Positions 58,857 to 64,000 of a stretch of DNA of 64,000 nucleotides are shown here, one piece after another. The notes beneath the pieces are model-generated. The model ran no database searches and was not told the DNA's origin. It worked only from the letters and a program-made list of their open reading frames with translations. A program made the translations under genes and the position numbers. Source of the stretch: Luzula sylvatica (lineage: Eukaryota > Streptophyta > Magnoliopsida > Poales > Juncaceae); contig OX326959.1 in NCBI GenBank assembly GCA_946800325.1, positions 45,631,566-45,695,565 on the forward strand, read 5' to 3'. The first letter of the stretch is position 1. Every line of letters starts with the position of its first letter.

Positions 58857-61606
58857 ATGAAAAATGAAGTATCTTGCTCATTTTAGAGAACTGTTTTGGT
58901 CTTTTTATGAAAAAATGATAATTGATATTTTTGAAGGTGTTAGACTTCAGTTTTTGATTTTATGCAAAAAATAAGAAAAATAGAAATTTGTATGTGTTAG
59001 TCTTCAATCCCGGAGTTTTTTGAGAAAAACATGACAAATGAAGTATTTTGCTCATTTTAGAGAACTATTTTCGTCTTTTTTGGAAAAAATGATAATTGAT
59101 ATTTTTGAAGGTGTTAGACTTCATTTTCTAATTTTTTGCAAAAAATTGGAAAAATTGAAATTTGTATGTGTTACTGTTCAATCACGGAATTTTTTGAGAA
59201 AATCATTAAAAATGAAGTATTTTGCTTATTTTAGAGAACTATTTTGATCTTTTTTAGAAAAAATGATAATTGACATTTTTGAAGGTGTTAGACTTCAGTT
59301 TTTTATTTTATGCAAAAAATAGGAAAAATAGAAATGTGTATGTGTTAGTCTTCAATCCCGGAGTTTTTCGAGAAAAACATGAAAAATGAAGTATTTTGCT
59401 CATTTTAGAGAACTACTTTGGTCTTTTTTAGAAAAAATGATAATTGATATTTTTGAAGGTGTTAGACATCAGTTTTTGATTTTTTGAAAAAAATTGGAAA
59501 AATTGAAATTTGTATGTGTTAGTCTTCAATCACGGAATTTTTTGAGAAAAACATGAAAAGTGAAGTATTTTGCTCATTTTAGAGAACTATTTTGGTCTTT
59601 TTTAGAAAAAATGATAATTGATATTTTTGAAGGTGTTAGACTTCAGTTTTTTATTTTTTGCAAAAAATTGGAAAAATTGAAATTTGTATGTGTTAGTCTT
59701 CAATCCCGGAGTTTTTTGAGAAAAACATGAAAAATGAAGTATTTTGCTCATTTTAGTGAACTATTTTGGTCTTTTTTAGAAAAAATGATAATTGATATTA
59801 TTTAAGGTGTTAGACTTCAGTTTTTGATTTTTTGAAAAAAATTGGAAAAAGTGAAATTTGTATGTGTTAGTCTTCAATCACGGAATTTTTTGAGAAAAAC
59901 ATGAAAAATGAAGTATTTTTCTCATTTTAGAGAACTATTTTGGTCTTTTTTAGAAAAAATGATAATTGATATTTTTGAAGGTGTTAGACTTCAGTTTTTG
60001 ATTTTTTGCAAAAAATTGGAAAAATTGAAATTTGTATGTGTTACTCTTCAATCACGGAATGTTTTGAGAAAATCATGAAAAATGAAGTAGTTTGCTCATT
60101 TTAGAGAACTATTTTGGTCTTTTTTAGAAAAAATGATAATTGATATTTTTTAAGGTGTTAGACTTCAGTTTTTGATTTTATGCAAAAAATTGGAAAAATT
60201 GAAATTTGTATGTGTTAGTCTTCAATACCGGAGTTTTTTGAGAAAAACATGAAAAATGAAGTATTTTGCTCATTCTAGTGAACTATTTTGGTCTCTTTTA
60301 CAAAAAATGATAATTGATATTTTTTAAGGTGTTAGACTTCAGTTTTTGATTTTTTGCAAAAAAATGGAAAAATAGAAATTTGTATGTGTTAGTCTTCAAT
60401 CACGGAATTTTTTGAGAAAAACATGAAAAATGAAGTATTTTGCTCATTTTGGAGAACTATTTTGGTGTTTTTTAGACTTCCGTTTTTGATTTTTTGCAAA
60501 AAATTGGAAAAATTGAAATTTGTATGTGTTAGTCTTCAATCACGGAATTTTTTGAGAAAAACATGAAAAATGAAGTATCTTGCACATTTTACAGAACTGT
60601 TTTGGTCTTTTTTAGAAAAAATGATAATTGATATTTTTGAAGGTGTTAGACTTCAGTTTTTGATTTTATGCAAAAAATAAGAAAAATAGAAATTTGTATG
60701 TGTTAGTCTTCAATCCCGGAGTTTTTTGAGAAAAACATGAAAAATGAAGTATTTTGCTCATTTTAGAGAACTATTTTCGTCTTTTTTGGAAAAAATGATA
60801 ATTGATATTTTTGAAGATGTTAGACTTCATTTTCTAATTTTTTGCAAAAAATTGGAAAAATTGAAATTTGTATGTGTTACTGTTCAATCACGGAATTTTT
60901 TGAGAAAATCATTAAAAATGAAGTATTTTGCTTATTTTAGAGAACTATTTTGATATTTTTTAGAAAAAATTATAATTGATATTTTTGAAGGTGTTAGACT
61001 TCAGTTTTTTATTTTGTGCAAAAAATAGGAAAAATAGAAATGTGTATGTGTTAGTCTTCAATCCCAGAGTTTTTCGAGAAAAACATGAAAAATGAAGTAT
61101 TTTGCTCATTTTAGAGAACTACTTTGGTCTTTTTTAGAAAAAATGATAATTGATATTTTTGAAGGTGTTACACTTCAGTTTTTGATTTTTTGAAAAAAAT
61201 TGGAAAAATTGAAATTTGTATGTGTTAGTCTTCAATCACGGAATTTTTTGAGAAAAACATGAAAAGTGAAGTATTTTGCTCATTTTAGAGAACTATTTTG
61301 GTCTTTTTTAGAAAAAATTATAATCGATATTTTTGAAGGTGTTAGACTTCAGTTTTTTATTTTATGCAAAAAATAAGAAAAATAGAAATGTGTATGTGTT
61401 AGTCTTCAATCCCGGAGTTTTTCGAGAAAAACATGAAAAATGAAGTATTTTGCTCATTTTAGAGAACTACTTTGGTCTTTTTTAGAAAAAATGATAATTG
61501 ATATTTTTGAAGGTGTTAGACTTCAGTTTTTTATTTTTTGCTAAAAATTGGAAAAATTGAAATTTGTATGTGTTAGTCTTCAATCACGGAATTTTTTGAG
61601 AAAAAC
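58857..61606 (+). repeat. HOR family B, right locus, copies 2 and 3
   Basis: From 58857 the order of 54455 onward returns at offset 4,402, including ATTAAAAATGAAG at 59205 and GTTAGACATCAG near 59461. A further copy follows at offset 1,706 (59031 to 60737), with the short monomer at 60423 and ATTAAAAATGAAG at 60911. The front of this last copy has GCACATTTTACAG at about 60582 and GAAGATGTTAG near 60809 as private changes. Confidence 0.8.
60249..60422 (+). repeat. Mosaic monomer: CATTCTAG front with CTCTTTTAC core
   Basis: The monomer begins as a CATTCTAGTG type and ends as one (GATATTTTTTAAGG, AAAAAAATGGAAAAATAG), but positions 42-58 read GGTCTCTTTTACAAAAAATG, otherwise found only in the GTTAAAC monomers of the 6-mer family. 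The rear half lacks GTTAAAC. A short patch inside an otherwise different monomer fits a conversion tract or a double exchange. Confidence 0.8.
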
Positions 61607-64000
61607 ATGAAAAGTGAAGTATTTTGCTCATTTTAGAGAACTATTTTGGTCTTTTTTAGAAAAAATGATAATTGATATTTTTGAAGGTGTTAGACTTCAG
61701 TTTTTTATTTTTTGCAAAAAATTGGAAAAATTGAAATTTGTATGTGTTACTCTTCAATCACGGAATGTTTTGAGAAAATCATGAAAAATGAAGTAGTTTG
61801 CTCATTTTAGAGAACTATTTTGGTCTTTTTTAGAAAAAATGATAATTGATATTTTTTAAGGTGTTAGATTTCAGTTTTTGATTTTATGCAAAAAATAGGA
61901 AAAATATAAATTTGTATGTGTTAGTCTTCAATCCCGGAGTTTTTCGAGAAAAACATGAAAAATGAAGTATTTTGCTCATTTTAGAGAACTATTTTGGTCT
62001 CTTTTACAAAAAATGATAATTGATATTTTTGAAGGTGTTAAACTTCAGTTTTTTATTTTTTGCAAATACTTGGAAAAATTGAAATTTGTATGTGTTAGTC
62101 TTCAATCACGGAATTTTTTGAGAAAATCTTGAAAAATGAAGTATTTTGCTCATTTTAGAGAACTATTTTGTTCTTTTTTAGAAAAAATGATAATTGATAT
62201 TTTTTAAGGTGTTAGACTTCAGTTTTTGATTTTTTGCAAAAAATTGGAAAAATTGAAATTTGTATGTGTTAGTCTTCAATCCCGGAGTTTTTTGAGAAAA
62301 ACATGAAAAATGAAGTATTTTGCTCATTTTAGAGAACTATTTTGGTCTTTTTTAGAAAAAATGATAATTGATATTTTTGAAGGTGTTAGACTTCATTTTT
62401 TGATTTTTTGCAAAAAATTGGAAAAATTGAAATTTGTATGTGTTACTCTTCAATCACGGAATTTTTTGAGAAAATCATGAAAAATGAAGTATTTTGCTTA
62501 TTTTAGAGAACTATTTTGATCTTTTTTAGAAAAAATGATAATTGATATTTTTGAAGGTGTTAGACTTCAGTTTTTCATTTTATGCAAAAAATAGGAAAAA
62601 TAGAAATTTGTATGTGTTAGTCTTCAATCCCGGAGTTTTTTGAGAAAAAAATGAAAAATGAAGTATTTTGGTCATTTTAGTGAACTATTTTGGTCTTTTT
62701 TCGAAAAAATTATAATTGATATTTTTTAAGGTGTTAGACTTCAGTTTTTGATTTTTTGCAAAAAATTGGAAAAATTGAAATTTGTTTGTTTTAGTCTTCA
62801 ATCACGGATTTTTTTGAGAAAAACATGAAAAGTGAAGTATTTTGCTCATTTTAGAGAACTATTTTGGTCTTTTTTAGAAAAAATGATAATTGATATTTTT
62901 GAAGGTGTGAGACTTCAGTTTTTGATTTTTTGCAAAAAATTGGAAAAATTGAAATTTGTATGTGTTAGTCTTCAATCCCGGAGTTTTTTGAGAAAAACAT
63001 GAAAAATGAAGTATTTTTCTCATTTTAGTGAACTATTTTGGTCTTTTTTAGAAAAAATGATAATTCATATTTTTTAAGGTGTTACTCTTCAGTTCTTGAT
63101 TTTATGCAAAAAATAGGAAAAATAGAAATTTGTATGTGTTAGTCCTCAATCCCGGAGTTTTTCGAGAAAAACATGGAAAATGAAGTATTTTGCTCATTTT
63201 AGAGAACTATTTTGGTCTCTTTTACAAAAAATGATAATTGATATTTTTGAAGGTGTTGAACTTCAGTTTTTTATTTTTTGCAAAAAATTGGAAAAATTGA
63301 AATTTGTATGTGTTAGTCTTCAATCACGGAATTTTTTGAGAAAATCTTGAAAAATGAAGTATTTTGCTCATTTTAGAGAACTATTTTGGTCTTTTTTAGA
63401 AAAAATGATAATTGATATTTTTGAAGGTGTTAGACTTCAGTTTTTGATTTTTTGCAAAAAATTGGAAAAATTGAAATTTGTGTGTGTTAGTCTTCAATCC
63501 CGGAGTTTTTTGAGAAAAACATGAAAAATGAAGTATTTTGCTCATTTTAGTGAACTATTTTGGTCTTTTTTAGAAAAAAATATAATTGATATTTTTTAAG
63601 GTGTTAGACTTCAATTTTTGATTTTTTGCAAAAAAATGGAAAAATTGAAATTTGTATGTGTTAGTCTTCAATGACGGAATTTTTTGAGAAAAACATGAAA
63701 AATGAAGTATTTTGCTCATTTTAGTGAACTATTTTGGTCTTTTTTAGACTTCAGTTTTTTATTTTTTGCAAAAAATTGGAAAAATTGAAATTTGTATGTG
63801 TTAGTCTTCAATCACGGAATTTTTTGAGAAAATCATGAAAAATGAAGTATCTTGCTCATTTTAGAGAACTGTTTTGGTCTTTTTTAGAAAAAATGATAAT
63901 TGATATTTTTGAAGGTGTTAGACTTCAGTTTTTGATTTTATGCAAAAAATAGCAAAAATAGAAATTTGTATGTGTTAGTCTTCAATCACGGAATTTTTTG
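61607..64000 (+). repeat. Right-end mosaic homologous to 21.7-24 kb
   Basis: From about 61955 the monomer order follows 21755 onward at offset about 40,200: CTCTTTTAC with GTTAAAC; TTTTGTTC; CTTCATTTTTTG; GCTTATTTTAG; TTTTTTCGAAAAAATTATAA; GAAGGTGTGAGACTTCAG; GTTACTCTTCAGTTCTTG. Two monomers of the left copy (the one at 22975 and one near 23671) are missing here; the first loss is joined within CAGTTCTTGATTTTATGC near 63090. A short monomer is at 63695, and the last monomer (63835) is cut by the window end. Confidence 0.82.

Larger units (their letters stand above)
1..64000 (+). repeat. 174-bp AT-rich satellite array filling the window
   Basis: Every base belongs to a head-to-tail tandem array of a 174-bp monomer. 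The anchor ending GAGAAAAAC/ATGAAAAATG recurs at 105, 279, 453, 627, 801 and so on to 63835, 373 times, always on the plus strand. Monomer composition is about 25% GC with more G than C on this strand (31 to 13). Recurrent motifs in order are AAGTATTTTGCTCATTTTAG, GAACTATTTTGGTC, GATAATTGATATTTTT, GTGTTAGACTTCAG, GAAATTTGTATGTGTTAG and CTTCAATCCCGG. There is no interrupting gene, RNA gene, transposon or inversion; the array runs off both ends. Length and organisation are typical of centromeric or pericentromeric satellites of plants and animals. That role is inferred, and the family is not one I can name. Confidence 0.98.

Noticed and set aside
1..64000. CRISPR array
   Set aside because: Repeats are contiguous 174-bp units with no unique spacers. 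The periodicity is that of a satellite.
1..64000. Low-complexity assembly artefact as the explanation of the whole window
   Set aside because: Monomers carry many ordered diagnostic differences, distinct HOR periods and private mutations, which a random assembly error would not produce. Collapse or expansion of the most identical blocks (24.3-28.5 and 36.6-40.7 kb) still cannot be excluded without reads.

Overview
The whole 64 kb window is one uninterrupted tandem satellite array. I see no gene, tRNA, rRNA, transposon, inverted segment or unique sequence between the first and last base. The unit is a 174-bp, very AT-rich monomer (a typical copy holds 58 A, 72 T, 31 G and 13 C, about 25% GC), always in the same orientation. 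Using the junction ending GAGAAAAAC/ATGAAAAATG as an anchor, I counted 373 anchors from 105 to 63835, giving 372 complete monomers plus a partial one at each end. By hand count about 308 are exactly 174 bp, 27 are a 140/141-bp deletion variant, one is an 82-bp chimera, and about 36 differ from 174 by a few bases. Array, monomer length and head-to-tail order indicate a eukaryotic, probably centromeric or pericentromeric, satellite (monomers of 150-180 bp are common there). The sequence does not let me name the species or even choose firmly between plant and animal; I do not recognise the monomer as a named family.

The array is hierarchical. (1) Each monomer is internally a degenerate trimer of subunits spaced about 57, 57 and 60 bp apart, each with a TTAG start and a T-run/A-run dyad. 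(2) Monomers differ at diagnostic positions and are arranged in higher-order repeats (HORs). (3) HOR blocks are themselves duplicated, truncated and interleaved over several kb.

Layout: about 1-13.3 kb, an 11-mer HOR family (1,880 bp, clearest at 7,135-10,894) with an earlier exact 1.14-kb duplication; 13.3-16.5 kb, a second 11-mer family (1,880 bp); 16.5-18.1 kb, mixed; 18.1-22.3 kb, four copies of a 6-mer HOR (1,044 bp); 22.3-24.3 kb, an intruding segment of another type; 24.3-28.5 kb, four more 6-mer copies; 28.9-30.3 kb, mixed; 30.3-33.6 kb, a 4-mer HOR (662 bp) alternating with an expanded 1,010-bp form; 33.6-35.4 kb, mixed with clustered short monomers; 35.4-41.9 kb, an 8-mer HOR (1,359 bp), three copies nearly identical; 41.9-44.7 kb, a rearranged block with a local 0.87-kb duplication; 44.7-50.2 kb, an older mosaic; 50.2-53.1 kb, 1,046-bp 6-mers; 53.1-61.6 kb, the second 11-mer family again, with large offset duplications and the 82-bp chimera; 61.6-64 kb, a mosaic homologous to 21.7-24 kb.

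The apparent open reading frames (up to 114 codons) are by-products of a monomer length divisible by three and are not genes. All positions come from reading and counting by eye; block boundaries inside homologous sequence are accurate to roughly one monomer.
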